Of a stretch of DNA of 64,000 nt, positions 42,805-51,377 are shown one piece after another. Below the pieces are notes generated by a model. It ran no database searches and was not told the DNA's origin. It saw only the letters and a program-made list of their open reading frames with translations. Position numbers and translations under genes: made by a program. The stretch lies in the NCBI RefSeq assembly GCF_042685365.1, contig NZ_JBHUMY010000012.1, positions 186,001 through 250,000 of the forward strand. The letters run 5' to 3'. Position 1 is the stretch's first letter; each line of letters starts with the position of its first letter. Source of the stretch: Paenibacillus_AP thailandensis. Lineage in GTDB: Bacteria > Bacillota > Bacilli > Paenibacillales > Paenibacillaceae.

Positions 42805-42983
42805 CCCCCTGTGGACACCCCCAATCGGCGTCACTGCCGCACGGCCGTCTTCGACCATCTTTCGGTGCTCGAACCGATTTATCCTGACGGATAGTTGCTG
42901 ACTGCCGCTCCCGCTTCTGCCATGCTCCGCTCGAGCTGTCCCCGCTTGTCCTGCGGACAAAACAAAGCTAGTATATACAAAAA

Positions 42984-43013
42984 CCGCTCCGGAGACTTCT
43001 GCCTCCGGAGCGG
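42984..43013 (-). terminator. Terminator of the ccpA-mtnN operon
   Basis: CCGCTCCGGAG/CTCCGGAGCGG with an eight-base loop, followed on the minus strand by TTTTTG, about ten bases after the mtnN stop. Confidence 0.88.
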
Positions 43014-43023
43014 CTGCGCTTCG

Positions 43024-43722
43024 TTAAATGTGCTGGATAATATCATCGATCATAGCATATGAATTGTTCGCCGCCTGAACGGTAAACTCCGCAAAATTGA
43101 CATGCGCGGAGCCGTCCGCCTTGTCCGACATGGACCGAATGACGACATACGGCACCTGGTTCATGTCGCATACTTGCGCTACCGCTGCGCCTTCCATTTC
43201 GGCGCACGCGCCGCCCATCGACTCGTGCAGCGTCCGAACAAGCTCGCGGCTGGCGATGAACTGATCGCCGGACAACACCTTGCCGATGACCGTACGGCCG
43301 GCAAACAAGCGCCCGCCCGCCTCGGCGGCCAGCTTAACCAGACGCTCGTCCGCCATAAACTCGGAGCGCTCCTGATAAGGAATAACGCCCCGCTCGTAAC
43401 CAAGCGGGGTTACGTCCATATCATGCTGCATGCAGCTGGACGAAACGACGATGTCGCCGATGTTCAGCTGCGGGTCAACCGCTCCGGCCACGCCCGTAAA
43501 CAAGATGCAATCGACGCCCAGATGAACGAGCAGCTGCGTGCACACTGCCGCATTCACCTTGCCTACGCCGGATTTGCAGAAAATAACGGGCTTGCCGTGC
43601 AGCGTCCCTTCATAAAACGTAATGCCCGCTCCCGTGATCTCGCTTGTTACCGAGACATGCTTATGGAGCAGCTCGATTTCTTCAACCATGGCACCGATGA
43701 TGCCGATTTTACGATAAGCCAT
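43024..43722 (-). CDS. mtnN: 5'-methylthioadenosine/S-adenosylhomocysteine nucleosidase
   Basis: Hydrolyses methylthioadenosine and S-adenosylhomocysteine to adenine and the thioribose or ribosyl product, recycling the by-products of polyamine synthesis and methylation. The 232-residue protein shows the family start KIGIIGAMVEEIELL (catalytic Glu), FTGVAGAVDPQLNIGDIVV, the purine-site ACAEMEGAAVAQVC and the catalytic Asp in IRSMSDKADGSA. Its ATG overlaps the ccpA stop by one base (TAATG), a tight operon, which is an unusual partner for ccpA. It ends at the hairpin 42984-43013. Confidence 0.95.
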   Translation of the reverse strand: MAYRKIGIIGAMVEEIELLHKHVSVTSEITGAGITFYEGTLHGKPVIFCKSGVGKVNAAVCTQLLVHLGVDCILFTGVAGAVDPQLNIGDIVVSSSCMQHDMDVTPLGYERGVIPYQERSEFMADERLVKLAAEAGGRLFAGRTVIGKVLSGDQFIASRELVRTLHESMGGACAEMEGAAVAQVCDMNQVPYVVIRSMSDKADGSAHVNFAEFTVQAANNSYAMIDDIIQHI

Positions 43723-44732
43723 TATTTCGAAACTCCTCTAACCGACTGGCGTTCCACAATTTCGTGCGGCAATACGACCGTCCCGTGGTCGACGTTTTCT
43801 TTTTTCATAAGTTTGGTCAACAAACGCATCGACACCGCTCCGATGTCATACATCGGCTGTGCGACGGCCGTAAGCTGCGGACGAACCATAGACGCCATGC
43901 GGCTGTTATCCACGCTAATAACGGATATATCTTCCGGAACATGCAGTCCCGAATCCTGAATGCAATGAATCGCCCCGATCGCCATTTCGTCCGTAGCGGC
44001 AAAGACGGCCGTCGGGCGATTGGCCAGCTCGATAAAATATTTCATCGCTTCGACGCCGGATTCGTAGCGATAGTTGCCGACCCGCACCAGCTCGTCCTCA
44101 TAAGGAAGGCCGGCTTCTTCCAAAGCGCGCTTGTAGCCTTGGAACCGGGCGTAACCAAGCGCCGGATCCTGCAGCGTTCCGCTAATCATGGCGATGCGCT
44201 TGTGACCGCTCGCGATCAGCTTATTGACCGCATCGTACGCAGCCGACTCGTGATTGATGTCAACCGACGGGATTTGACCTTTTTCGTCCGTCGTTGCGCA
44301 AAGCACGATCGGCACGTTCGCCGTTTTGAACGCTTGCTCATGCTCTTCCGTTACAACGCCGCCCATAAACAGCAGCCCGTCCACCTGCTTTTCAAGCAAA
44401 GTGTTGATGACGCGAATTTCTTTCTCTTTTTTCTTGTCCGCGTTGCACAAAATGATGTTGTAATGGTACATATTCGCTATATCTTCAATGCCCCGCGCGA
44501 CTTCCGCGAATATCGAGTTCGAGATATCGGGAATGACTACGCCGACCGTGGTCGTTTTTTTGCTTGCCAGGCCTCTCGCCACAGCATTGGGCCGATAGCC
44601 CAGCCTTTCAATCGCTTCATATACTTTCTTGCGTGTCGCCGGCTTTACGTTCGGATTGTTGTTGACAACCCGAGATACCGTAGCCATCGATACTCCTGCT
44701 TCCCTTGCTACATCATAAATGGTTACCGTCAC
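43722..44732 (-). CDS. ccpA: Catabolite control protein A
   Basis: A 336-residue LacI/GalR-family regulator. The helix-turn-helix and hinge read TIYDVAREAGVSMATVSRVVNNNPNVKPATRKKVYEAIERLGYRPNAVARGLASKKTTTVGV, essentially CcpA, and the effector domain matches CcpA through the end (QPMYDIGAVSMRLLTKLM). It binds cre sites with HPr-Ser-P as co-repressor. I chose GTG 44732, which has GGAGAG seven bases upstream and gives the family N-terminus; ATGs at 44747 and 44756 have poorly spaced sites. It overlaps mtnN by one base. Candidate targets in the window are acsA, the rha operon and ptsG. Confidence 0.92.
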   Translation of the reverse strand: MTVTIYDVAREAGVSMATVSRVVNNNPNVKPATRKKVYEAIERLGYRPNAVARGLASKKTTTVGVVIPDISNSIFAEVARGIEDIANMYHYNIILCNADKKKEKEIRVINTLLEKQVDGLLFMGGVVTEEHEQAFKTANVPIVLCATTDEKGQIPSVDINHESAAYDAVNKLIASGHKRIAMISGTLQDPALGYARFQGYKRALEEAGLPYEDELVRVGNYRYESGVEAMKYFIELANRPTAVFAATDEMAIGAIHCIQDSGLHVPEDISVISVDNSRMASMVRPQLTAVAQPMYDIGAVSMRLLTKLMKKENVDHGTVVLPHEIVERQSVRGVSK

Positions 44733-45029
44733 GGATCTTCTCTCCATTATCCTCAAATTTTAATGTTTCGCACGCCGCATATTAAAGTAATCATACGACA
44801 AAATATTACTTTAATCAATGTTAGCGCAGGTTTGAGCTTAAAACGGCGTTAATTTATGTGCGCGTCAGAAAGCATCCGAACCGTCCGAGACCGACTTTAC
44901 GCCGAAAGACGGCGGATTTTTGGCAGAAAAGCTTTCATAAGCCCGCATCTCGCGCTTGAAATATATGAATTCCGAACGTTTCGTCCATAAGGCGAGGGCT
45001 TCGAGCCGTTTCGGCCCGCGTCCACGCCG

Positions 45030-45443
45030 TTATGTAAGCAACGCTTTTCGGCTAAGCTGTTCAAGCCTTCTGCTAATTTCGTTAATCCAGGCTTCGTCGT
45101 TCAACGTTTGCGCCAGCAAATAAAGATCCAGCAGCATATTGACCCGCTCTTCCGCCAGACGTTTGACCTCGACATCCTCCGGCAGCTTCTTTCCCGCGCC
45201 AGCCTCTACTAACAAATCTGCCCATTCGTTGCATTCGTTAAACAATAAAATTTGCTTCGTGGGCTCAGCTCCCAATTGCGAGATTAGCCCGGTCAGATCC
45301 GGCTTCACTTCCGGAATGACTTCGCTTCTCGAACATTCGCTACAAGAAAAAACCGGTACATTATCTATTTCCACTTTGCCCGAATATATAACGGTACGCA
45401 GCTTCATAACCATCAGATTACCGCAGGAACAGGTTTTCCGCAA
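45030..45443 (-). CDS. Small zinc-ribbon protein of unknown function
   Basis: A 137-residue protein I cannot name. The N-terminus has two cysteine pairs (RKTCSCGNL and FSCSECSRSE) about 30 residues apart, a zinc-ribbon pattern resembling YgiT-type zinc fingers; the rest is helical and acidic (VKRLAEERVNMLLDLYLLAQTLNDEAWINEISRRLEQL). TTG 45443 is chosen because AAGGAGAGG lies about six to nine bases upstream and gives a sensible domain start; longer in-frame frames up to 45647 add basic, low-quality sequence without a ribosome site. The upstream gene ends 125 bases away. Function unknown. Confidence 0.6.
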   Translation of the reverse strand: MRKTCSCGNLMVMKLRTVIYSGKVEIDNVPVFSCSECSRSEVIPEVKPDLTGLISQLGAEPTKQILLFNECNEWADLLVEAGAGKKLPEDVEVKRLAEERVNMLLDLYLLAQTLNDEAWINEISRRLEQLSRKALLT

Positions 45444-45567
45444 AATCGTCCTCTCCTTCTTGCAACGGCCTTTCGGGCCGTATCTTCGGCTCATTCGCAT
45501 CATGAGTCGGGATAAATAATTCGACCTTTTTCGCGGAAACCCTTCTTGCTTCATCATGTAATTTTTA

Positions 45568-46038
45568 CTATCGGCTGTTCGGCCGCCCTGTTGCTGCCAG
45601 CATGCCCAGCTTGCGCCATAACGCGGCGAACGGCGGAATCGCGGCAATTACGACCCAGACCGTCGCCCCGATCATGTCGTTGCGGATATCGTGCCAGTCC
45701 GACATGCGGCCGCCGACAAACGATTGATGGTATTCGTCCGTCACACCGTACAAGCCGCACAGCACAACGATCAGAAGCTTCATGCCAAGCTTGCTGGCTT
45801 TAGGTCCGATACCGAAATCAAATGCAGCGGCAAGAACGAAATAAGCGACGAAATGCCCCCAGTTGAAATCGCTCATCGCCGGAAACCATTTCTGAAAAAA
45901 AGGCAGGAGCGAGTTCATGTCGTCTCCCGACCGCGAGGACATGGCAAAAATAACGGCCATCCATATGACAGCCGGAGCCCATCTCAGCGCGAGACGCACG
46001 CGGGGCGCGCGTCCCGCCGCCGTATCGGTTTGATTCAT
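45568..46038 (-). CDS. VanZ-family membrane protein
   Basis: A 156-residue membrane protein with about four helices. Family features are PAVIWMAVIFAMSSRSGDD near the start, the FVAYFVLAAAFDFG segment and GLYGVTDEYHQSFVGGRMSDWHDIRNDMIGA with the conserved DE-HQ and D-x-x-N-x-x-G pattern. VanZ of teicoplanin-resistance elements gave the family its name, but chromosomal relatives in Bacillales have no proven resistance role. ATG 46038 follows AAGGAGG by six bases; longer in-frame frames upstream lack a site. It lies 100 bases after ptsI and could be read through from it. Confidence 0.85.
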   Translation of the reverse strand: MNQTDTAAGRAPRVRLALRWAPAVIWMAVIFAMSSRSGDDMNSLLPFFQKWFPAMSDFNWGHFVAYFVLAAAFDFGIGPKASKLGMKLLIVVLCGLYGVTDEYHQSFVGGRMSDWHDIRNDMIGATVWVVIAAIPPFAALWRKLGMLAATGRPNSR

Positions 46039-46138
46039 ATAATCCTCCTTCAGGCAGAAACGGCTTTTGAAAAGCGTCTCTTTACCGATCATGCCGTTTC
46101 GCTCCGAAAGACAAGCCCGTTTCGGATGCCAACTAAAC

Positions 46139-47878
46139 TTATCTTTTCGGCAATTCGTCAATCTCGTCCTTGAATTCGGCCAATGCGGCGATCATTTCGG
46201 AAGCCGTACGGCAATCCAGCAGCTGCGGCACCAGCTTCCGGCTGCCATGCTGGCTCGTTCGCAGCAGCCTTTCCTTTACCTGCAGGATGGAATGGGAGGA
46301 CATGCTGATTTCATCGACGTCCAGTCCAAGCCATATCGGCAATGCTTTCGGATCGCCGGCGAGCTCGCCGCAGACGCCGACCGTCGTGCCGTTTCTTTTG
46401 GCCGCTTCCACCGTCGTCTTCAGCATCCTTACAATCGACGGATGATACGGTTCGTATAAATGCGAGATGCTTTCGTTCATCCGGTCGACCGCCAGCGTAA
46501 ACTGGACGAGATCGTTGGTGCCGATGCTGAAAAAATCGACCTCCTGCGCCAGCAAATCCGCGATCATGACCGCGGCGGGCACTTCGATCATGATGCCGAT
46601 CTTGATCTGTTCGTCGAACGGAATGCCTTCCTCCTGGAGCTCCCGTTTCGCTTGCGCAAGAACCGCGTTCGCGGACCGCACCTCGTCGACGGACGACACG
46701 AGCGGATACATGATTTTGACTTTGCCGTAACGGCTGGCGCGAAGAATAGCCCGAAGCTGCGTCTTGAACAAATCGGTCCGCTCCAGCGAGATCCGGATCG
46801 CCCGATATCCGAGAAACGGATTGTCTTCCTCCGGCAGCTCGAAGTAATCGAGATGCTTGTCGCCCCCGATATCGAGCGTGCGAATCGTGAGAGGCTCGCC
46901 GTTCAGCTTCTCGGCTACGCTTTTGTATACCTCGAACTGCTCTTCTTCCTTCGGAAACCGGTTCCGGTCCATGTACAAAAACTCCGTGCGGAACAGCCCT
47001 ACTCCCTGCGCCCCGCTTTCGAGCGCGATTTCCAGCTCCTTGAAGGAGCTGATGTTCGCCCGCAGGTTTAAAACTTTGCCGTCTGGCGTCTCCGGCTTCA
47101 CGCCCGCGATGCGCGAAAGCTCTCCTTTCGCTTCCGCCTGCTTCCGCTGAAGATCGCTGTAAAATCGAATCGTCTCTTCGTCCGGATCGACGAACAGTTT
47201 CCCTTCGCCGCCGTCCATCACGACCATGTCGCCGGTCTGAATCGGAGTTTCCAGCTTACCTTCCACTCCGACGATTAGCGGAATCCCGAGCGCCCGGGCC
47301 ATAATGGCCGAATGGGACGTCACGCTCCCGCCCAAAGTGACGATGCCGAGCACATGCTTCGGGTTCAAGTGTGCGGCCTGCGACGGAGACAATTCCCGGG
47401 CAATCAGAATGAAAGGCTGCGTATCCTGCGGAAGCGTAATTTCCGGCGCTCCGAGCAGATGCTTAAGAAGCCGGTTGCCGACGTCCTTGATGTCCATGGC
47501 CCGCCCTTTCATATAATCGTCGTCCAGCAGGTCGAACATCGTAACGAAATGATCGATCGCTTCCTTGACCGCGGCTTCGGCCCCTTTGTACTGGCGCTGA
47601 ATGATCCCTTGGATTTCGTTCATGAACACCGGATCGTCCAGAATGGCCAGATGGGCATCGAAAATGTTCGATTCCTCCGCGCCCACAACCTCCTCCAGCT
47701 CCGCTTTGATCAACTGGATCTCCTGCTTTGAGGTCCGGATGCCTTCGTACACACGCTCGAATTCGCGGGCGAAGTCCGCCACGTCGATGCGTTGCTCCGG
47801 AAGCTCCCATTCCCAATTCGGAAGCACAAAACATTTGCCGATCGCAATTCCGGCAGACGCCCCTACAGCTTGTATCAT
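46139..47878 (-). CDS. ptsI: Phosphoenolpyruvate-protein phosphotransferase (PTS enzyme I)
   Basis: A 579-residue enzyme that takes phosphate from PEP and passes it to HPr. The phosphohistidine is His189 in TLGGSVTSHSAIMAR, the same number as in E. coli; GVGLFRTEFLYM, LDIGGDKHLDYF, GIMIEVPAAV, FSIGTNDLVQFTLAVDR and GVCGELAGD complete the PEP-binding domain. The ATG at 47878 overlaps the end of ptsG by four bases (ATGA), so enzyme I is made from the transporter operon. No ptsH is adjacent; the HPr-like gene at 27.9 kb lacks the needed histidine, so HPr must be encoded elsewhere. Confidence 0.96.
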   Translation of the reverse strand: MIQAVGASAGIAIGKCFVLPNWEWELPEQRIDVADFAREFERVYEGIRTSKQEIQLIKAELEEVVGAEESNIFDAHLAILDDPVFMNEIQGIIQRQYKGAEAAVKEAIDHFVTMFDLLDDDYMKGRAMDIKDVGNRLLKHLLGAPEITLPQDTQPFILIARELSPSQAAHLNPKHVLGIVTLGGSVTSHSAIMARALGIPLIVGVEGKLETPIQTGDMVVMDGGEGKLFVDPDEETIRFYSDLQRKQAEAKGELSRIAGVKPETPDGKVLNLRANISSFKELEIALESGAQGVGLFRTEFLYMDRNRFPKEEEQFEVYKSVAEKLNGEPLTIRTLDIGGDKHLDYFELPEEDNPFLGYRAIRISLERTDLFKTQLRAILRASRYGKVKIMYPLVSSVDEVRSANAVLAQAKRELQEEGIPFDEQIKIGIMIEVPAAVMIADLLAQEVDFFSIGTNDLVQFTLAVDRMNESISHLYEPYHPSIVRMLKTTVEAAKRNGTTVGVCGELAGDPKALPIWLGLDVDEISMSSHSILQVKERLLRTSQHGSRKLVPQLLDCRTASEMIAALAEFKDEIDELPKR

Positions 47879-49764
47879 GGTTTTACCCCTCCACCATTTC
47901 TCTCTTTAAGCACAACCGACATGACGGACGCCTGGCCTTTTTTGACCGTTTTAAACGGGGCGTAGCGCCAGGACTCGACATAATCCGACGAATTCGTAAT
48001 GACCATCGGCGTGGCGACAGATTTGCTTTCTCTTCGCAGCTGCTGCAGATCGAAACGGATAAGAAGACTGCCCGGCTCCACCTGGTCGTCCTTCTCCACA
48101 TACGTCTGAAAGCATCCTTTATCGCCGAGCTTAGACGAATCGATGCCGATATGCAGCAGCACGTCAAGCCCCTCGGCCGTACGAATGCCGATCGCATGTT
48201 TCGTCGGGTAAATATGGACGACGGTTCCTTTGACGGGCGAAACGAGCTCCCCTCTCTCGGGCACAAAAGCAACCCCTCCGCCGACCATCTCGCCGGCGAA
48301 AATCGGATCCGGCACGTCCGCAAGCGGAATCATGCGGCCCTGCACCGGGGAATGGAAGGACACCTGCTTCTGATCGCGCTGGATCGACTTGGCCATCGCT
48401 TCCCGGATCAATTCAGAATAGGTGCCGAAGACGACCTGAACATGGCCTCCCCCAAGGCGGATTACGCCGGCCGCCCCGAGGTTGCGGAGCGCGTTCGCAT
48501 CGATCAGCTTGTCGTTCGCGACTCTAAGCCGCAGTCTCGTAATGCAAGCTTCCATATGAACGACGTTTTCTTTGCCGCCGATCGCCTGCAGCACGAGAGG
48601 AGCGCGGTACGGGATGTCTCCGGCCCAATCGTCGAGCTGGGAGCCTTCCTCCCGTCCCGGCGTCGGAATGCGGAACCGCTGAATCGCCCACCGGAACAAA
48701 AAGTAATACAGAAAAAACGTGACGATGCCGATCGGAATGACAAGCCAGCCGCGCGTCGCCAAATGTCCGTTCAATATAAAGTCTATGGCGCCTCCCGAAA
48801 ACGAGAAGCCATATCGGACGCCAAGCTCGTACGTTACCCACATAATAAGGCCGGACAATAAAGCGTGTACGACATACAAATACGGCGCGACGAACAAAAA
48901 CGCAAACTCGACCGGCTCCGTGACGCCGGTCAGGAAGGAGGACAACGCCGCCGTTATGAACGTCTTTCTTATTTTCGGCTTTAAATCTTCGCGGGCTTCT
49001 TGGATAATGGCAAGCGCGATCGCCGGCAAAGCGAACATCATGATCGGATACAAGCCGGCCATATAGCCGCCGGCCGTCGGATCGCCGGCAAAAAAACGCG
49101 GCAAATCGCCAAAGGCCATCGTGCCGTCGTCGAGGCGGTACCCGCCGATCTGGAACCAGAAAACGTGGCTGACCAGATGATGAAGACCGAATACGACCAA
49201 GATCCGCATGACGAATCCGAACAGGAAGACGCCGAAGCCTCCGCTGGAATCGACGACTTTGCCAAGCTCGACCAGAAGCCATTCGATTTGCGGCGCCAGC
49301 CGGATCATCGCCATGGATAACAGCAAAGCAACGGCGCTTACGAACAACGGAACGAAGCGCGGGCCGCCGAAAAATTGAATATATTCGGGGAGCCGCAAGT
49401 TTTTGAACCGCTCGTAGCCGAAGCCGGCGATCATGCCGATGACGGCGCCGATCAGCACGGTCGGTTCGATAAGCGGGTTGGCGGCTTCCGTAACTCCCGC
49501 ATAAATAATCAGGCCGACCAGAGCCGAAATGCCGGACGCCAAAGCGTTGCCGGTAATGCCAAGCGCAATGCCTACCGCAAAGATGTACGGCAAATAAGCG
49601 AATATAGACTGGCTTGCCGCCGCCAAGTATACGGACATTTGCCCCAAGCCGAAATAATCCCAAGGAAACTGGCTCAGAAATGAAAATATCGCAGCGGCCG
49701 GCAATACAATCATCGGCAGCATGTAAGCCCTTCCGAGCTGCTGCAAGCTACCCATGAAATTCAT
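47875..49764 (-). CDS. PTS glucose-type transporter, fused IIC-IIB-IIA
   Basis: A 629-residue permease. IIC (about 1-360) has ten or so helices with FGLHHLVSHVFWFQ and the GVTEPVEF substrate motif (Glu283). IIB (about 390-465) has the phosphocysteine Cys407 in HMEACITRLRLRV. IIA (about 480-620) has the active His538 in VLLHIGIDSS and KHAIGI upstream. The fold is shared by glucose (PtsG) and N-acetylglucosamine (NagE) transporters, and GDLPRFFAGDPTAGG in IIC leans toward the N-acetylglucosamine branch, so I leave the sugar open. ATG 49764 follows GGAGG. It is the promoter-proximal gene of the ptsG-ptsI operon. Confidence 0.9.
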   Translation of the reverse strand: MNFMGSLQQLGRAYMLPMIVLPAAAIFSFLSQFPWDYFGLGQMSVYLAAASQSIFAYLPYIFAVGIALGITGNALASGISALVGLIIYAGVTEAANPLIEPTVLIGAVIGMIAGFGYERFKNLRLPEYIQFFGGPRFVPLFVSAVALLLSMAMIRLAPQIEWLLVELGKVVDSSGGFGVFLFGFVMRILVVFGLHHLVSHVFWFQIGGYRLDDGTMAFGDLPRFFAGDPTAGGYMAGLYPIMMFALPAIALAIIQEAREDLKPKIRKTFITAALSSFLTGVTEPVEFAFLFVAPYLYVVHALLSGLIMWVTYELGVRYGFSFSGGAIDFILNGHLATRGWLVIPIGIVTFFLYYFLFRWAIQRFRIPTPGREEGSQLDDWAGDIPYRAPLVLQAIGGKENVVHMEACITRLRLRVANDKLIDANALRNLGAAGVIRLGGGHVQVVFGTYSELIREAMAKSIQRDQKQVSFHSPVQGRMIPLADVPDPIFAGEMVGGGVAFVPERGELVSPVKGTVVHIYPTKHAIGIRTAEGLDVLLHIGIDSSKLGDKGCFQTYVEKDDQVEPGSLLIRFDLQQLRRESKSVATPMVITNSSDYVESWRYAPFKTVKKGQASVMSVVLKERNGGGVKP

Positions 49765-49844
49765 TGCGCACCTCCGGTTCGTATGTAAAAAACTTCCGAC
49801 TTAAGTCGCTATAATCTTGCAAACTCATATCTTCCAATCCAAAT

Positions 49845-49858
49845 GGTAAGCGTTAGCC
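49845..49858 (-). promoter_or_regulatory. Weak cre-like site upstream of the PTS operon
   Basis: GGTAAGCGTTAGCC on the plus strand differs from the cre consensus TGWAARCGYTWNCW at two positions. It is about 80 bases upstream of the permease start, just above a possible TTGGAA/TTATAG promoter. Confidence 0.3.
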
Positions 49859-49878
49859 CCCGTTTTGTCAAAAACGAA

Positions 49879-49906
49879 AAGCGAGCCGCCTCCCGGCCGC
49901 CCGCTT
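49879..49906 (-). terminator. Terminator of aroA
   Basis: AAGCG-GCCGCC-type stem (arms 49879-49890 and 49895-49906, one or two mismatches) followed on the minus strand by TTCGTTTTTG; about 140 bases after the aroA stop. Confidence 0.7.
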
Positions 49907-49959
49907 CGTTGGTCATTCATATTCGATCCCGCAGCCGCAAGTCGGGATATAGGAATGCC

Positions 49960-50001
49960 GCTTAAGGAACGCTACCGCGCTCCTTAAGCCTCTTTTATTT
50001 T
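49960..50001 (+). terminator. Orphan plus-strand intrinsic terminator
   Basis: GCTTAAGGA and TCCTTAAGC (49960-49968 and 49981-49989) form a nine-pair stem extended by CGC/GCG, followed by CTCTTTTATTTTT on the plus strand. There is no plus-strand gene upstream within several kilobases, so the transcript it would end is unidentified; a TATAAT at 49810-49815 might start one. Confidence 0.5.
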
Positions 50002-50045
50002 TGCAGCAGACTCGCGTATTTATGGCTGTAAGTTTCTTGCAGACG

Positions 50046-51341
50046 CTACTCCCGCACCCATTCGACTTTCGCGCCCAGCGCCTTCAAATGATCGAAGTAG
50101 TTCGGATAGGACTTGGCGACATGGTGCGCGTCCCGGATCCGGATCGGCGCTTTCGCCCGCAGCCCGACGACCGTTAAAGCCATAATGACGCGATGATCGT
50201 AATGGGCGTTAATTTCCACTCCGCCTTCGACGCCTTCCGGACGGCCGTGAACGATAATTTCGCTTTGGCGTTCTTCGACGTTTGCTCCCGCTTTGCGAAG
50301 CTCGGCCAAATAATCGGTAATCCGGTCGCATTCCTTGTAACGGAGATTTTCCACGTTGTAAAACCTCGACGTGCCTTCCGCAAATACGGCGGCGGCCACC
50401 ATCGCCAGCACGGCGTCGGTCGCCTTGTCGCCGTCGAACTCAATGCCCTTCAGCTTGCCGTTGCCTTGAACGCGAACGATCCCGTCCCGGTGCGTCAGCG
50501 GCACGTCCATCATGCGCAGCACGTCAACCACCGCTTTTTCCCCTTGCTTGCTGTTCTCCTCCAGACGATGAACGGTCACGTCGGACTCGGTCACGGCTGC
50601 GGCTGCCAGAATGGCGGCGGAGCCGGGATAATCGCCCTGAACAACGTATTTCTTCGCTTCATAGCTTTGTCCGCCCGGAACGCGGTAGAACATCAGATCG
50701 TCGCTCGCTTCGATCTTGATGCCGGCTTGCGCGAGAACCTCCAGCGTTTGGCCGACGACGACTTTGGACTTCAAGTCATGCAGCACTTCGATTTCGCTGT
50801 CTTCCGCCAGCAGCGGCGTCAGGAACAGAAGCGCGCTCAAATATTGCGAGCTGACGTTGCCGGATACTTTAATTTTGCCTCCGCGCGGCTGTCCGCCTTT
50901 GATCGTGATCGGCAGCTTGCCTTCACGGTGGGTGACGGATACGCCAAGCTGTTCAAGCGCGTCGATCAAATCGTCGTGCGGCCGCTTGCCGAGCGAATCC
51001 GGGTAGCGGTTAATGAACGTCACATCCGGGCACAACGATGCAATCGCCATCAGAAAACGGAGCACGGCGCCGGCATTGCCGACGTCGAGCTGATCTACGG
51101 GGCGAGGGTTGCGCCCGAAGCCGGTGATGACGATTTTCTCGTCGTCCTCTTCCACAACGGCGCCAAGATCGCGGATGCAGCGGCGCATCGCATCGCTGTC
51201 CTCGCTGTGCGCGGGATAATAAATCGTGCTGGTGCCTTCCGCCAAAGCGGCAACCAGCAAATATCGGGTCGTATAGTTTTTGGAAGATAATGCTTGAATT
51301 TCGCCTCCGAGCTTCGGCGTTGGAGTAACGATTACGTCCAT
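50046..51341 (-). CDS. aroA: 3-phosphoshikimate 1-carboxyvinyltransferase (EPSP synthase), divergent type
   Basis: Joins PEP to shikimate-3-phosphate in the shikimate pathway. The 431-residue protein has the two-domain inside-out alpha/beta barrel pattern with substrate motifs SSKNYTTR (Lys21, normally the catalytic KS-TNR segment), SGNVSSQYLSALLFLTPL, and NLRYKECDRITDYLAELRKAGANV. The glyphosate/PEP loop reads VGNAGAVLRF (87-96), where the common form is LGNAGTxxRP; Ala92 and Phe96 replace Thr97 and Pro101 of E. coli numbering. ATG 51341 follows AAGGAG. It is the last gene of the aroK-crcB-crcB-aroA group. Confidence 0.9.
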   Translation of the reverse strand: MDVIVTPTPKLGGEIQALSSKNYTTRYLLVAALAEGTSTIYYPAHSEDSDAMRRCIRDLGAVVEEDDEKIVITGFGRNPRPVDQLDVGNAGAVLRFLMAIASLCPDVTFINRYPDSLGKRPHDDLIDALEQLGVSVTHREGKLPITIKGGQPRGGKIKVSGNVSSQYLSALLFLTPLLAEDSEIEVLHDLKSKVVVGQTLEVLAQAGIKIEASDDLMFYRVPGGQSYEAKKYVVQGDYPGSAAILAAAAVTESDVTVHRLEENSKQGEKAVVDVLRMMDVPLTHRDGIVRVQGNGKLKGIEFDGDKATDAVLAMVAAAVFAEGTSRFYNVENLRYKECDRITDYLAELRKAGANVEERQSEIIVHGRPEGVEGGVEINAHYDHRVIMALTVVGLRAKAPIRIRDAHHVAKSYPNYFDHLKALGAKVEWVRE

Positions 51342-51377
51342 GCGATCCAGTCTCCTTCGTCTGTCTAATCTTTGTTA

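Noticed and set aside
42655..42960. A minus-strand frame running from the acuC end through the palindrome
   Set aside because: It has no ribosome site, low complexity from the C-blocks and overlaps acuC antisense.
44733..45029. AGAAAAGCTTTCAT as a cre near ccpA
   Set aside because: It lacks the central CG required in the cre consensus, and GAAAGCTTTC-like strings are frequent by chance.
45568..46038. VanZ as evidence of a glycopeptide-resistance cluster
   Set aside because: No vanHAX or vanRS genes are nearby; VanZ-family proteins are common on Bacillales chromosomes.
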